The notes beneath the pieces are model-generated. The model was not told the origin of the DNA and searched no databases. It saw only the letters and a list, made by a program, of their open reading frames with translations. Shown in pieces: positions 17,223 through 25,934 of a stretch of 64,000 bases of DNA; the first letter of the stretch is position 1; each line of letters starts with the position of its first letter. Made by a program: the position numbers and the translations under genes. The stretch is from contig NZ_JAOSZE010000029.1 in assembly GCF_025630775.1 (NCBI RefSeq), forward strand, positions 62,001 to 126,000, in the 5' to 3' direction. The stretch comes from Actinoplanes sp. KI2. GTDB lineage: Bacteria; Actinomycetota; Actinomycetes; Mycobacteriales; Micromonosporaceae.

Positions 17223-18716
17223 TCAGGAAGGGCGGGTCCAGTCGAAGGTGCGCTCGACCGCGCGCCGCCAGTTGCCGTACTCGACCGTGCGGATCTGCGG
17301 GTCCATGGTGGGCAGCCACTGCGCGGCCCGGTGCCAGTTCTGCCGCAACCCCTCCAGGTCCGGCCAGTAGCCCACCGCGAGCCCGGCCGCGTACGCCGCG
17401 CCCAGCGACACCGTCTCGGCGGCGAGCGGGCGGACCACCGGCACGTCCAGCACGTCGGCGATGAACTGCATGAGCAGGTTGTCCGCGGTCATCCCGCCGT
17501 CCACCCGCAGCGAGGTCAGGTCCAGGCCGGAGTCGGCGTTCATCGCGTCCACCACCTCGCGGGTCTGCCACGCGGTCGCCTCCAGCACCGCCCGGGCCAG
17601 GTGACCTTTGGTGATGTACGAGGTCAGGCCCACGATCACGCCGCGCGCCTCGCTGCGCCAGTACGGCGCGTACAGGCCGGAGAAGGCCGGCACGATGTAG
17701 CAGCCGCCGTTGTCGGCGACCGTGCGGGCCAGCGTCTCGATCTCGGGCGCGGTGGCGATCAGCTCCAGCTGGTCGCGGAACCACTGGACCAGCGAGCCGG
17801 TGATCGCGATCGAGCCTTCCAGCGCGTACGCGGCCGGCCCGCCCGCGATCTGGTAGGCGACCGTGCTGAGCAGCCCGTGCGTCGATCGCACCAGCTCGTC
17901 GCCGGTGTTCAGGAGCAGGAAGCTGCCGGTGCCGTACGTGCACTTCGCCTCGCCGGGGGCGAAGCAGGTCTGCCCGAACAGGGCCGCCTGCTGGTCGCCG
18001 AGCGCGGCGCCGATGCGTACCCCCGGAAAGGCCGCCACCGCGGTGCCGAAGACGCCGATCGACGGCCGGACCTCGGGCAGCATGGCCCGCGGGACGCCGA
18101 AGAAGGCGAGCGCGGCCGGCGACCAGTCCAGGCTGTGCACGTCGAGCAGCATCGTGCGGCTGGCGTTGGTGACGTCGGTGACGTGCAGGCCACCGGTCAG
18201 GTTCCAGATCAGCCAGGTCTCCATGGTGCCGAACAGGATCTCCCCGCGTTCGGCCCGGTCCCGCAGCGATGGGTTGCCGTCCAGGAGCCACTTCACTCGC
18301 GGCCCGGAGAAGTACGTGGTCATCGGCAGCGCCGAGCTGTGCTCGACCTCGGGCGCGCCGTCGGACTCCTTCAGGAACCGGACCAGATCATCCGTACGCG
18401 TGTCCTGCCAGACGATCGCGTGGCCGACGGGAGTGCCGGTGTCGCGGTCCCAGAGCAGCGTGGTCTCCCGCTGGTTGGCGATGCCGACGGCGGCGACCTG
18501 CTCCTCGGTGATCCCGGCGTTGCGCAGCGCCTCGGGGGCGAGCCGCTCGACGTGCCGCCAGATCTCGGCGGCGTCGTGCTCGACCCAGCCCGGCCGGGGG
18601 TAGAACTGCTTGTGCTCCTGCTGGGCCAGGGAGACGAGCCGGCCGCGGCGGTCGAACACGATGCACCGGGTGGACGTGGTCCCCTGATCGATGGCGACGA
18701 CATAACGCTCGGTCAT
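17223..18716 (-). CDS. glpK: glycerol kinase (first copy)
   Basis: 497 residues, full length for the FGGY family. Start AIDQGTTSTRCIVFD (phosphate-binding), IVWQDTRTDD, WLIWNLTGG with TDVTNASRTML, and C-terminal KVDGG-like VDGGMTADNLLMQF are all present. It phosphorylates glycerol to glycerol-3-phosphate in the cytoplasm. It lies 31 bp after the IclR-family regulator on the same strand and has GGGGAGGGACC before the ATG. A second, non-identical glpK (20471) stands in the divergent glpF-glpK-glpD operon; the two are clearly diverged paralogues (for example VRIGAALGDQQ versus VPLTGDLGDQQ), so this is not a recent duplication. Confidence 0.93.
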   Translation of the reverse strand: MTERYVVAIDQGTTSTRCIVFDRRGRLVSLAQQEHKQFYPRPGWVEHDAAEIWRHVERLAPEALRNAGITEEQVAAVGIANQRETTLLWDRDTGTPVGHAIVWQDTRTDDLVRFLKESDGAPEVEHSSALPMTTYFSGPRVKWLLDGNPSLRDRAERGEILFGTMETWLIWNLTGGLHVTDVTNASRTMLLDVHSLDWSPAALAFFGVPRAMLPEVRPSIGVFGTAVAAFPGVRIGAALGDQQAALFGQTCFAPGEAKCTYGTGSFLLLNTGDELVRSTHGLLSTVAYQIAGGPAAYALEGSIAITGSLVQWFRDQLELIATAPEIETLARTVADNGGCYIVPAFSGLYAPYWRSEARGVIVGLTSYITKGHLARAVLEATAWQTREVVDAMNADSGLDLTSLRVDGGMTADNLLMQFIADVLDVPVVRPLAAETVSLGAAYAAGLAVGYWPDLEGLRQNWHRAAQWLPTMDPQIRTVEYGNWRRAVERTFDWTRPS

Positions 18717-18747
18717 GGTCCCTCCCCTCGAGGCCCCCGAAGATGGC

Positions 18748-19509
18748 TCAGCGCCGGGCGGCTCCCAGTTCCCGGGAGATGGCGCGGGCCGCGTCCCGGA
18801 CGTAGGCGACGAGATGCCGGTGCGGCCGGTAGCGGCTGTCGCAGATCCGCTCGACCAGGCCGTTGATGCCGATGGCGCCGACCACCAGGCCGCCGTACCC
18901 GCGGATCGGCGCGGCCACCGAGGCGGTGCCGGGCGTCATCTCCTCCGCCTCCAGGCTCCAGCCGTTGTCGCGGACCTGCTGAAGCTCGGCCGCCAGGGCG
19001 CGCGGCGTGCGGATCGTGCGGCGGGTGAAGCGGTCCAGCGCCTCGGCCGGTTCGGGGCCGGTCGCCCGGTACGCGAGCAGCACCTTGCCGATCGCGGTGG
19101 CGTGCAGCGGCAGCGTGGCGCCGACGCCGAGGATCTGAAACGTGTCGTCGGGGCGGAACACGTGGTGCACGACGAGCGCCTGTCCATCCCGGAGGGCGCC
19201 GATGCGGACCGACTCGCCGGTGCGCGCGGCCAGCGGGTCGGCCCAGTTGATCGAGCGGGAGCGCAGTTCGTTGACATCCAGGTAGCCGGAGCCCAGGTGG
19301 GGGAGGGCCGGGCCCAGCTTGTAGTGCCCCGAGGCGCGATCCTGCGCCACGAAGCCGACGTGCTGCAGCGTACGCAATATGCCGTGGGTTGTTCCCTTCG
19401 CCAGGTCGAGGGAGCGGGCGATGTCGCCCAGCGCCAGATGGCCCGGTCCACCGGCGAGCAGACGCAGGATCGCGGCGGCCCGCTCGATCGACTGCACTGT
19501 TCCGGGCAC
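18748..19509 (-). CDS. gylR: IclR-family glycerol operon regulator (GylR type)
   Basis: 253 residues. Winged helix-turn-helix at residues 5-65 (SIERAAAILRLLAGGPGHLA, KGTTHGILRTLQHVGFV) and an IclR effector domain (about 80-245) with the signature HATAIGKVLLAY and SVAAPIRGYGGLVVGAIGING. In Streptomyces the IclR-type GylR represses the glycerol operon and responds to glycerol-3-phosphate; the gene order here is the same kind. The start is a GTG. Divergent from glpF with a palindrome between them that is a candidate operator, and followed by glpK, which it may control together with itself. Confidence 0.88.
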   Translation of the reverse strand: MPGTVQSIERAAAILRLLAGGPGHLALGDIARSLDLAKGTTHGILRTLQHVGFVAQDRASGHYKLGPALPHLGSGYLDVNELRSRSINWADPLAARTGESVRIGALRDGQALVVHHVFRPDDTFQILGVGATLPLHATAIGKVLLAYRATGPEPAEALDRFTRRTIRTPRALAAELQQVRDNGWSLEAEEMTPGTASVAAPIRGYGGLVVGAIGINGLVERICDSRYRPHRHLVAYVRDAARAISRELGAARR

Positions 19510-19545
19510 GTAACCGACTCTATGCCACCGTGTGAACGCGCACCG

Positions 19546-19570
19546 TTGTCGAAGTTCGACAATGCCGAAC
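19546..19570. promoter_or_regulatory. palindromic candidate GylR operator
   Basis: TTGTCGAA-G-TTCGACAA (19546-19562) is a perfect inverted repeat. It overlaps a second one, GTTCG-N7-CGAAC (19554-19570). Both lie in the 123-bp gap between gylR and glpF, 37 bp upstream of the gylR GTG and 63 bp upstream of the glpF ATG, so one regulator could act on both directions. Confidence 0.55.
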
Positions 19571-19632
19571 GCCCTTCATTGCTCGGGTCCTGACCGCTAC
19601 TTAGCGTCCACGGCATCGAGCAAGGAGGGCAC

Positions 19633-20478
19633 ATGGCAGAACGTCTGAAGATCCCGGGCTTGCTGGGCGAACTGATCGCCGAGTTCGCCGGGACCATGAT
19701 CCTCATCCTCTTCGGCGTCGGCGTGGTCGCGCAGGTGGTGGCGGGCGGCTTCGGTGACCACGACAGCATCGCGTGGGCGTGGGGCCTGGGTGTCGTGCTC
19801 GGCGTCTACGTCGCGGCCCGGACCAGCGGCGCGCACCTCAACCCGGCCGTCACCGTCGCGCTGGCGGTCTTCAAGGGCTTCGCCTGGCGCAAGGTCGTCC
19901 CGTACTCCCTCGCGCAGTTCCTCGGGGCGTTCGTCGCCGCCCTGATCGTCCGCTGGACCTACAGCGACGTGCTGCACGCGAAGGACCCGTTCCTGACGAT
20001 CAAGACGCAGGGCGTGTTCTCGACCCTGCCCGGCAACGGGGCGCTGCCGGTATCGCACTGGACCGCGTTCCTCGACCAGATCGTCGGCACGGCCATCCTG
20101 CTGTTCCTGATCCTGGCCATCACCGACGAGCGGAACACCTCGCCCGCCGCGAACCTGGCGCCCTTCATCATCGGCCTGATCGTGGTCGGGATCGGCATGG
20201 CGTGGGGCACCAACGCCGGGTACGCGATCAACCCGGCCCGCGACTTCGGCCCGCGACTCGCCAGCTTCCTCACCGGCTATGGCGGTGCTTTCCGGGACCA
20301 GACCGGGTATCTCTATTTCTGGATCCCGATCGTCGCACCCGTCATCGGCGGTGTGCTGGGCGCCGGCCTGTACCAGTGGTTGATCGCGCGGTTCCTGCCG
20401 TCCCCGGACGAGCCGCAGGAGCCCGGCCGGATCCCGACCCCGCCCGGAGAAGAGAGAGTGGAGGCAAGCCGTGGCTGA
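19633..20478 (+). CDS. glpF: glycerol facilitator (aquaglyceroporin)
   Basis: 281 residues, six transmembrane helices and two half-helices. The two NPA boxes are SGAHLNPAVTVA (about 70) and YAINPARDFGPR (about 200). The Asp after the second NPAR is the mark of glycerol-conducting rather than water-only channels. It lets glycerol diffuse in for capture by the glycerol kinase encoded next. AAGGAGG precedes the ATG. The 3' end overlaps glpK by 8 bp. The last 25 residues are a polar Pro/Glu-rich tail. Confidence 0.95.
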   Translation: MAERLKIPGLLGELIAEFAGTMILILFGVGVVAQVVAGGFGDHDSIAWAWGLGVVLGVYVAARTSGAHLNPAVTVALAVFKGFAWRKVVPYSLAQFLGAFVAALIVRWTYSDVLHAKDPFLTIKTQGVFSTLPGNGALPVSHWTAFLDQIVGTAILLFLILAITDERNTSPAANLAPFIIGLIVVGIGMAWGTNAGYAINPARDFGPRLASFLTGYGGAFRDQTGYLYFWIPIVAPVIGGVLGAGLYQWLIARFLPSPDEPQEPGRIPTPPGEERVEASRG

Positions 20479-21988
20479 CTTCGTCGGAGCCGTGGACCAG
20501 GGCACGACCAGCACCCGTTTCATGATCTTCGATCACGGCGGTAACGAGGTGGCCCGGCACCAACTCGAGCACGAGCAGATCCTGCCGCAGGCCGGCTGGG
20601 TCGAGCACAACCCGGTGGAGATCCTCGACCGCACCACCACCGTCGTGCGCACCGCGATGCAGAACGCGAATCTGCAGGCCACCGACCTGGCCGCGCTCGG
20701 CATCACGAACCAGCGGGAGACCGCCGTGGTGTGGGACCGGCGCACCGGCCGGCCGTACTACAACGCGATCGTCTGGCAGGACACCCGCACCGACCGGATC
20801 GCGTCCGCGCTGGACCGGGACGGCCGGGGCGACGTGATCCGCCGCAAGGCCGGGCTGCCCCCGGCCACGTACTTCTCCGGCGGCAAGATCCAATGGATCC
20901 TGGAGAACGTCGACGGGGTGCGGGAGGCGGCCGAGCGCGGCGACGCGATCTTCGGCAACACCGACAGCTGGCTGCTGTGGAACATGACCGGCGGGATCGA
21001 CGGCGGCAACCACGTCACCGACGTCACCAACGCCAGTCGCACCATGCTGATGAACCTGGAAACGCTGGACTGGGACGACGAGCTGCTCAGCTTCTTCAAC
21101 ATCCCGCGGTCGATGCTCCCGGAGATCCGGCCGTCGTCCGATCCCCACACGTACGGCGTGGCCCGCTGGCCGGGGCCGCTGGGCGGCGAGGTGCCGCTCA
21201 CCGGTGACCTCGGCGACCAGCAGGCGGCCACCGTCGGGCAGGTCTGCTTCTCGCCCGGCGAGGCCAAGAACACCTACGGCACCGGCAACTTCATGCTGCT
21301 CAACACCGGGACCGAACTCGTACGCTCGGAGAACGGCCTGCTCACCACGGTCTGCTACAAGCTCGGCGACGCTCCGGCGGTCTACGCGCTGGAGGGCTCG
21401 ATCGCGGTGACCGGCTCGGCCGTGCAGTGGCTGCGCGACCAGCTCCACGTGATCGACTCGGCGGCCGAGAGCGAGACCCTGGCCGCCACGGTGCCGGACA
21501 GCGGCGGCGTCTGCTTCGTGCCGGCGTTCTCCGGCCTGTTCGCGCCGTACTGGCGCTCCGACGCCCGCGGCGCGATCGTCGGCCTGTCCCGGTTCAACAC
21601 GAGCGCGCACATCGCCCGGGCCACCCTCGAGGCGATCTGCTACCAGAGCCGCGACGTGATGGACGCGATGGCGCAGGACTCGGGCGTCCGGCTGGACGTG
21701 CTCAAGGTCGACGGCGGCATCACCGCCAACAACCTGTGCATGCAGATCCAGGCGGACGTGCTCGGCGTGCCGGTCAGCCGGCCGGTCGTGGCCGAGACGA
21801 CCGCGCTGGGCGCGGCCTACGCGGCCGGTCTCGCGGTCGGCTTCTGGAAGTCGACCGACGAGCTGCGGGACAACTGGAACGAATCCCAGCGTTGGCAGCC
21901 CACCTGGACGGATGAACAGCGCACCGATGGGTATGCACGGTGGAAGAAGGCGGTGCAACGCACTCTCGACTGGGTGGACGTGGACTGA
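20471..21988 (+). CDS. glpK: glycerol kinase (second copy)
   Basis: 505 residues, complete FGGY kinase: AVDQGTTSTRFMIFD, VWQDTRTDR, SWLLWNMTGG, VTNASRTMLMN, GDLGDQQAATVGQ, YGTGNFMLLNTG and VDGGITANNLCMQ. Start GTG with GGAGG 6 nt upstream, 8 bp inside the end of glpF. Its TGA overlaps the ATG of glpD (TGATG), so channel, kinase and dehydrogenase are translationally coupled. This copy is the expected partner of GlpF. The reason for keeping a second kinase beside gylR is not evident. Confidence 0.95.
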   Translation: MADFVGAVDQGTTSTRFMIFDHGGNEVARHQLEHEQILPQAGWVEHNPVEILDRTTTVVRTAMQNANLQATDLAALGITNQRETAVVWDRRTGRPYYNAIVWQDTRTDRIASALDRDGRGDVIRRKAGLPPATYFSGGKIQWILENVDGVREAAERGDAIFGNTDSWLLWNMTGGIDGGNHVTDVTNASRTMLMNLETLDWDDELLSFFNIPRSMLPEIRPSSDPHTYGVARWPGPLGGEVPLTGDLGDQQAATVGQVCFSPGEAKNTYGTGNFMLLNTGTELVRSENGLLTTVCYKLGDAPAVYALEGSIAVTGSAVQWLRDQLHVIDSAAESETLAATVPDSGGVCFVPAFSGLFAPYWRSDARGAIVGLSRFNTSAHIARATLEAICYQSRDVMDAMAQDSGVRLDVLKVDGGITANNLCMQIQADVLGVPVSRPVVAETTALGAAYAAGLAVGFWKSTDELRDNWNESQRWQPTWTDEQRTDGYARWKKAVQRTLDWVDVD

Positions 21989-23691
21989 TGGTTGCTCTGT
22001 CACCGGAGTATCGGGATTCGGCGCTGGCCGCGCTGGCCGGCGCCGAGCTCGACGTACTGGTCGTGGGCGGCGGCGTGGTGGGCGCGGGCTGCGCCCTCGA
22101 CGCCGCCACCCGCGGCCTCACGGTCGGGCTGGTCGAGGCGCGCGACTTCGCCTCCGGCACCTCCAGCCGGTCCAGCAAGCTGATCCACGGCGGGCTGCGC
22201 TACCTGGAGATGCTCGACTTCGCGCTGGTCCGCGAGGCGCTGCGGGAGCGCGGACTGCTGCTCACCCGGCTGGCGCCGCACCTGGTCCGGCCGGTCCGCT
22301 TCCTCTATCCGCTGCAACATCGGGCCTGGGAGCGCCTGTACGCCGGGGCCGGCGTCACGCTCTACGACACCATGGCGATGAACGGCGGGCTGCCGCACCA
22401 CCGCCACCTGTCGCTGCGCGGTGCGCTCCGCGAATGCCCGGCGCTCAGGAAGGAGTCGCTGGTCGGGGCGTTGCAGTACTACGACGCCCAGGTCGACGAC
22501 GCGCGGCACACCATGTTCCTGGCCCGGACGGCCGCCTCGTACGGGGCGCACGTCGCCTCGCGTACCGAGGTCATCGGTTTCCTGCGGGAGGGCGAGCGGG
22601 TCACCGGGGTCCGCGTGCACGACCTCGAGCACGACCGGTCCTTCGAGATCCGCGCCCAGCAGGTGATCAACGCGACCGGCGTGTGGACCGACGACACCCA
22701 GGCGCTGGTCGGCGAGCGCGGCCAGTTCCACGTGCGCGCGTCCAAGGGCATCCACCTGGTCGTGCCGCGGGACCGGATCCAGTCCCGGACCGGGCTGATC
22801 CTGCGCACCGAGAAGAGCGTGCTGTTCGTGATCCCCTGGGGCCGGCACTGGATCATCGGCACCACCGACACCGACTGGACCCTCGACAAGGTGCACCCGG
22901 CGGCGTCCAGCACCGACATCGATTACCTGCTCGAACACGTCAACTCGGTGCTGTCCACGCCGCTGACCAGGGCGGACGTCCAAGGCGTCTACGCCGGCCT
23001 GCGGCCGCTGCTCTCCGGCGAGTCCGAGTCGACGTCGCAGCTGTCCCGGGAGCACACGGTCGGCAGCCCGGTCCCGGGCCTGGTCGTGGTGGCCGGCGGC
23101 AAGTACACGACGTACCGGGTGATGGCCCGCGACGCCGTGGACGCCTGCGTGCACGGGCTGGGCCGCTCGGTCCCGCCGTCCTGCACCCAGTCGGTGCCGC
23201 TGCTCGGCGCCGACGGCTTCGCCGCGCTGTGGAACCGGCGGCGGCTGCTGGCCGCCGAGTCCGGCCTGCACGTGGCCCGGGTCGAGCACCTGCTCGGCCG
23301 GTACGGCACGCTGGTCACCGAGGTGCTCGACCTGGTCGCGGCCGACCCGTCGCTGGCCGGCCCGGTCGAGGGCGCCGACACCTATCTGCGCGCCGAGCTG
23401 CGGTACGCGGCCAGCCACGAGGGCGCGCGGCACCTGGAGGACCTGCTCACCCGCCGTACCCGAATCTCGATCGAGACCTTCGACCGCGGGGTCGCGGCGG
23501 CACCGGTGGCGGCATCGCTGGTGGCCGGGGTGCTGGGCTGGAGCGAGGAGCAGACCGAGCGGGAGGTGGAGAACTATCGGTTACGGGTCGAGGCGGAGCG
23601 GCGTTCCCAGGAACAGCCGGACGACGAGACCGCGGACGCGGCCCGGCTGGGCGCGCCCGATGTGGTGCCGCTGAGCACGGCACCACGATAA
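21988..23691 (+). CDS. glpD: aerobic glycerol-3-phosphate dehydrogenase
   Basis: 567 residues. Rossmann FAD motif VVGGGVVGAGCALDAA near the start, SSRSSKLIHGGLRYLE typical of GlpD, FVIPWGRHWIIGTTDTDW and GGKYTTYRVMARD in the C-terminal half, and a helical C-terminal cap. It oxidises glycerol-3-phosphate to dihydroxyacetone phosphate at the inner face of the membrane and passes electrons to quinone. It completes the glpF-glpK-glpD operon. The start at 21988 follows from the TGATG overlap with glpK. Confidence 0.95.
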   Translation: MVALSPEYRDSALAALAGAELDVLVVGGGVVGAGCALDAATRGLTVGLVEARDFASGTSSRSSKLIHGGLRYLEMLDFALVREALRERGLLLTRLAPHLVRPVRFLYPLQHRAWERLYAGAGVTLYDTMAMNGGLPHHRHLSLRGALRECPALRKESLVGALQYYDAQVDDARHTMFLARTAASYGAHVASRTEVIGFLREGERVTGVRVHDLEHDRSFEIRAQQVINATGVWTDDTQALVGERGQFHVRASKGIHLVVPRDRIQSRTGLILRTEKSVLFVIPWGRHWIIGTTDTDWTLDKVHPAASSTDIDYLLEHVNSVLSTPLTRADVQGVYAGLRPLLSGESESTSQLSREHTVGSPVPGLVVVAGGKYTTYRVMARDAVDACVHGLGRSVPPSCTQSVPLLGADGFAALWNRRRLLAAESGLHVARVEHLLGRYGTLVTEVLDLVAADPSLAGPVEGADTYLRAELRYAASHEGARHLEDLLTRRTRISIETFDRGVAAAPVAASLVAGVLGWSEEQTEREVENYRLRVEAERRSQEQPDDETADAARLGAPDVVPLSTAPR

Positions 23692-23771
23692 GAAGGAGGC
23701 CGTCACTCAACCGGGCGATGGCTCCGGATAACGGTCCCCGCCTCGACGGCCGCCGGAAAGATCCTCTTTGG

Positions 23772-23790
23772 AGTCCGGAATGTCCGGACT
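23772..23790. promoter_or_regulatory. palindrome AGTCCGGA-ATG-TCCGGACT before a secreted protein
   Basis: Perfect 8-bp arms, 3-nt centre, about 20 nt upstream of the start at 23811 and 80 bp after glpD. It could be an operator or a hairpin near the ribosome site; nothing in the sequence decides between them. Confidence 0.35.
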
Positions 23791-23810
23791 GGCCGGAGGG
23801 GACATTCGTC

Positions 23811-24374
23811 ATGGTCATCAAGCCTGGGCGCCTACGCCGACATGTTGCGGCGATGCTGGCGGCCGTCTGCGCCGTCACAGCAACCTCCGGGCCGGCTCTC
23901 GCCCGGCCGCCGGACCTGTCCAACGGCACGGCGGCTCTCACGGTCTGGCAGCGGTCCGTGCTGCTGCACGCGACCCGGCAGTTCCGCGACGTCAAGAATG
24001 CGATCGCGGCCGGCTATCTGCCCACCACGCAGTGCGTGCCGGGGATGGGCCTGCACTACGTGCAGCGGTCGCTGGCCGCCGACACGAACATCGACCCGAC
24101 CCTGCCGGACATCCTGATCTACGAACCCGTCGCCGGCGCGCCCGTGCGATTGGCCGCGCTCGAGTTCTTCCGCGCCGACGCCGACCAGGACCTGAAGACC
24201 GACAACGACCGGCCCACGCTGTTCGGCATTCCGTTCAACGGCCCGATGACGGGTCACCCGCTGCCGCCCGGCCAGCCGACCATGCCTATCCATTACGACC
24301 TGCATGTGTGGCTCTACCAGGACAATCCGGCCGGCGAGCTGGCCACCGACAACCCCAACGTCGACTGCAAGTAG
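23811..24374 (+). CDS. secreted protein of unknown function
   Basis: 187 residues. Signal peptide (about 1-31, HVAAMLAAVCAVTATSGPALA), then a compact domain with recognisable conserved patches: ATRQFRDVKNAIAAGYLPT, CVPGMGLHYVQ, DILIYEP, LAALEFF and HYDLHVWLYQDNP, ending DNPNVDCK. The His/Tyr/Asp-rich patches suggest a metal or ligand site, but I know no assigned function for this family. Two Cys could pair. GGAGGGG lies about 10 nt before the ATG. Confidence 0.75.
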   Translation: MVIKPGRLRRHVAAMLAAVCAVTATSGPALARPPDLSNGTAALTVWQRSVLLHATRQFRDVKNAIAAGYLPTTQCVPGMGLHYVQRSLAADTNIDPTLPDILIYEPVAGAPVRLAALEFFRADADQDLKTDNDRPTLFGIPFNGPMTGHPLPPGQPTMPIHYDLHVWLYQDNPAGELATDNPNVDCK

Positions 24375-24446
24375 GCCGAGTTGCCTCGTGGTACCGGGCG
24401 TGCCAGGGTGTGAGTGACAGGCATCGATGCCTACTGGGGGGTGCTC

Positions 24447-25934
24447 ATGCGTACGGTCCGCAGGGCGATCATTTCGGGTGGCTTCTCGATCTCGGTAATC
24501 CTGGCCCTCGCGCCGGCGGCGAGCGCCGCGCAGGCGGGTGTCGCGCAGGCGGGTGTCGCGCAGGCGGGTGTCGCGCAGGCGGGCGTCGCGCAGGCCAAAC
24601 CGGTGGTGCTGACCGTCGGGCAGGCCGCGAGTCAGGACGTGCCGCCCGCGGCGGGCTCGGAACCGGACACCCTGGTCGAGCCGGACGCGGCCGCCGACCC
24701 CGAGCACCCCGGGGTCGCGGTCGTGGTCGGGCACGACGGCCGGTACTCCGACGGCGGCGCGGTCGGCATCACCCACGCCTGGACCCGCGACGGCGGGCGG
24801 ACCTGGCGGCACGCGCCCGTCCCGTTCATCACGACGGCGGCCGGCGGCGCATGGGACCGCGCCTCGGACCCGGTGCTCGCGTTCGGGCCCGGCGGTGTGC
24901 TCTACCTGTCGACGATCGCCTTCAACAGCAGCGCCACCGACTGCCGCAGCGTGGTCCTGGTCTCGCGGTCGACCGACGGGGGCGCCACGTTCGAGCCGCC
25001 GTCGACGGCACAGTCGACGAACGACTGCACCATCTTCAACGACAAGAACTGGCTGACCGTCGACGACAATGCCCGCTCGCCCTACCGGGGCCGGGTCTAC
25101 CAGTTCTGGAGCTACTTCGTCGGCGACTTCGCCAAGCAACAGGTCCGCTGGTCGGACGACCGGGGACGGACCTGGAGCGCCGCCGTCGTGGTCACCCCCG
25201 ACGCCACCGACACCCAGGCGTCGCAGGCGCTCGTGCACCTCGACGGCTCGATCACCGACGTCTACCTCGACTACACCGGCACCGGGCGGACGCCGGACCG
25301 CGAGCGCGAGCAGGCCGAGGCGCGGGCCGACGCCGCGGCGGCCGAGCCCGGCGTGCCGCTGCGGGCGCGCACCTCGCACGACGGCGGCCGCACCTGGTCG
25401 GGCGCGGTCACCGTCACGACCGACGTGGGCGGCGACGTGCCGGGCGTGCGCTGTTGCCTGCCCTCCGCCGTGATCGATCCGGTCACCGGCCGGATGCACG
25501 CGGTCTGGCAGTCCACCGACCTGTCGCTGCTGCAGGAGTCGTCCTCGCCGGACGGCGTGCACTGGAGCGCGCCGGTCACCGTGAACCCCGACCGCACCGC
25601 CACCACACAGGTGATCAATGCGGACGTCGCGGCGTACGCGGGAAGGGTCCTCGTCTCCTACGGCGTCCGGGACAGCGCGGTGGCCGACGGTCGATACGTG
25701 CGGCAGCGGGCGGCCTTCTCCTACGACGCGGGCCGCTCGTTCCCCGGCCGGGTGCGGCTGGGGCCGATCTCCGACCTGACCTATGCCGCGCAGGCCGGCG
25801 GCGCCTTCCCGGGCGACTACATCGGAACCGCGGTCTCCCGCGGGCTGTTCTACGCCGCCTGGCCGGTGTCCTCGAAACCGCCCTACGGCGGGACCTACCA
25901 CCAGGTCCTTTACGCCGCCGCGATCCGCCCCTGA
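24447..25934 (+). CDS. secreted sialidase-fold (BNR/Asp-box) protein with N-terminal AQAGV repeats
   Basis: About 495 residues. Signal peptide ending ALAPAASA, directly followed by four perfect AQAGV units. The rest is a six-bladed propeller with Asp-boxes TRDGGRTWRH, STDGGATFEP, SDDRGRTWSA, SHDGGRTWSG, SPDGVHWSA and SYDAGRSF, spaced 40-100 residues. Asp-boxes mark the sialidase/glycosidase superfamily but are structural, and I do not see the full arginine triad of true sialidases, so the activity is open. The ATG at 24447 follows GGGGGG; an in-frame GTG at 24414 is weaker. The 3' end overlaps the convergent gene by 25 bp. Confidence 0.82.
   Translation: MRTVRRAIISGGFSISVILALAPAASAAQAGVAQAGVAQAGVAQAGVAQAKPVVLTVGQAASQDVPPAAGSEPDTLVEPDAAADPEHPGVAVVVGHDGRYSDGGAVGITHAWTRDGGRTWRHAPVPFITTAAGGAWDRASDPVLAFGPGGVLYLSTIAFNSSATDCRSVVLVSRSTDGGATFEPPSTAQSTNDCTIFNDKNWLTVDDNARSPYRGRVYQFWSYFVGDFAKQQVRWSDDRGRTWSAAVVVTPDATDTQASQALVHLDGSITDVYLDYTGTGRTPDREREQAEARADAAAAEPGVPLRARTSHDGGRTWSGAVTVTTDVGGDVPGVRCCLPSAVIDPVTGRMHAVWQSTDLSLLQESSSPDGVHWSAPVTVNPDRTATTQVINADVAAYAGRVLVSYGVRDSAVADGRYVRQRAAFSYDAGRSFPGRVRLGPISDLTYAAQAGGAFPGDYIGTAVSRGLFYAAWPVSSKPPYGGTYHQVLYAAAIRP
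24528..24596 (+). repeat. 15-bp tandem repeat encoding AQAGV
   Basis: Four near-identical copies of GCGCAGGCGGGTGTC and a partial fifth, in frame. One copy differs by a T to C change. They code for the predicted mature N-terminus of the Asp-box protein. Confidence 0.9.
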
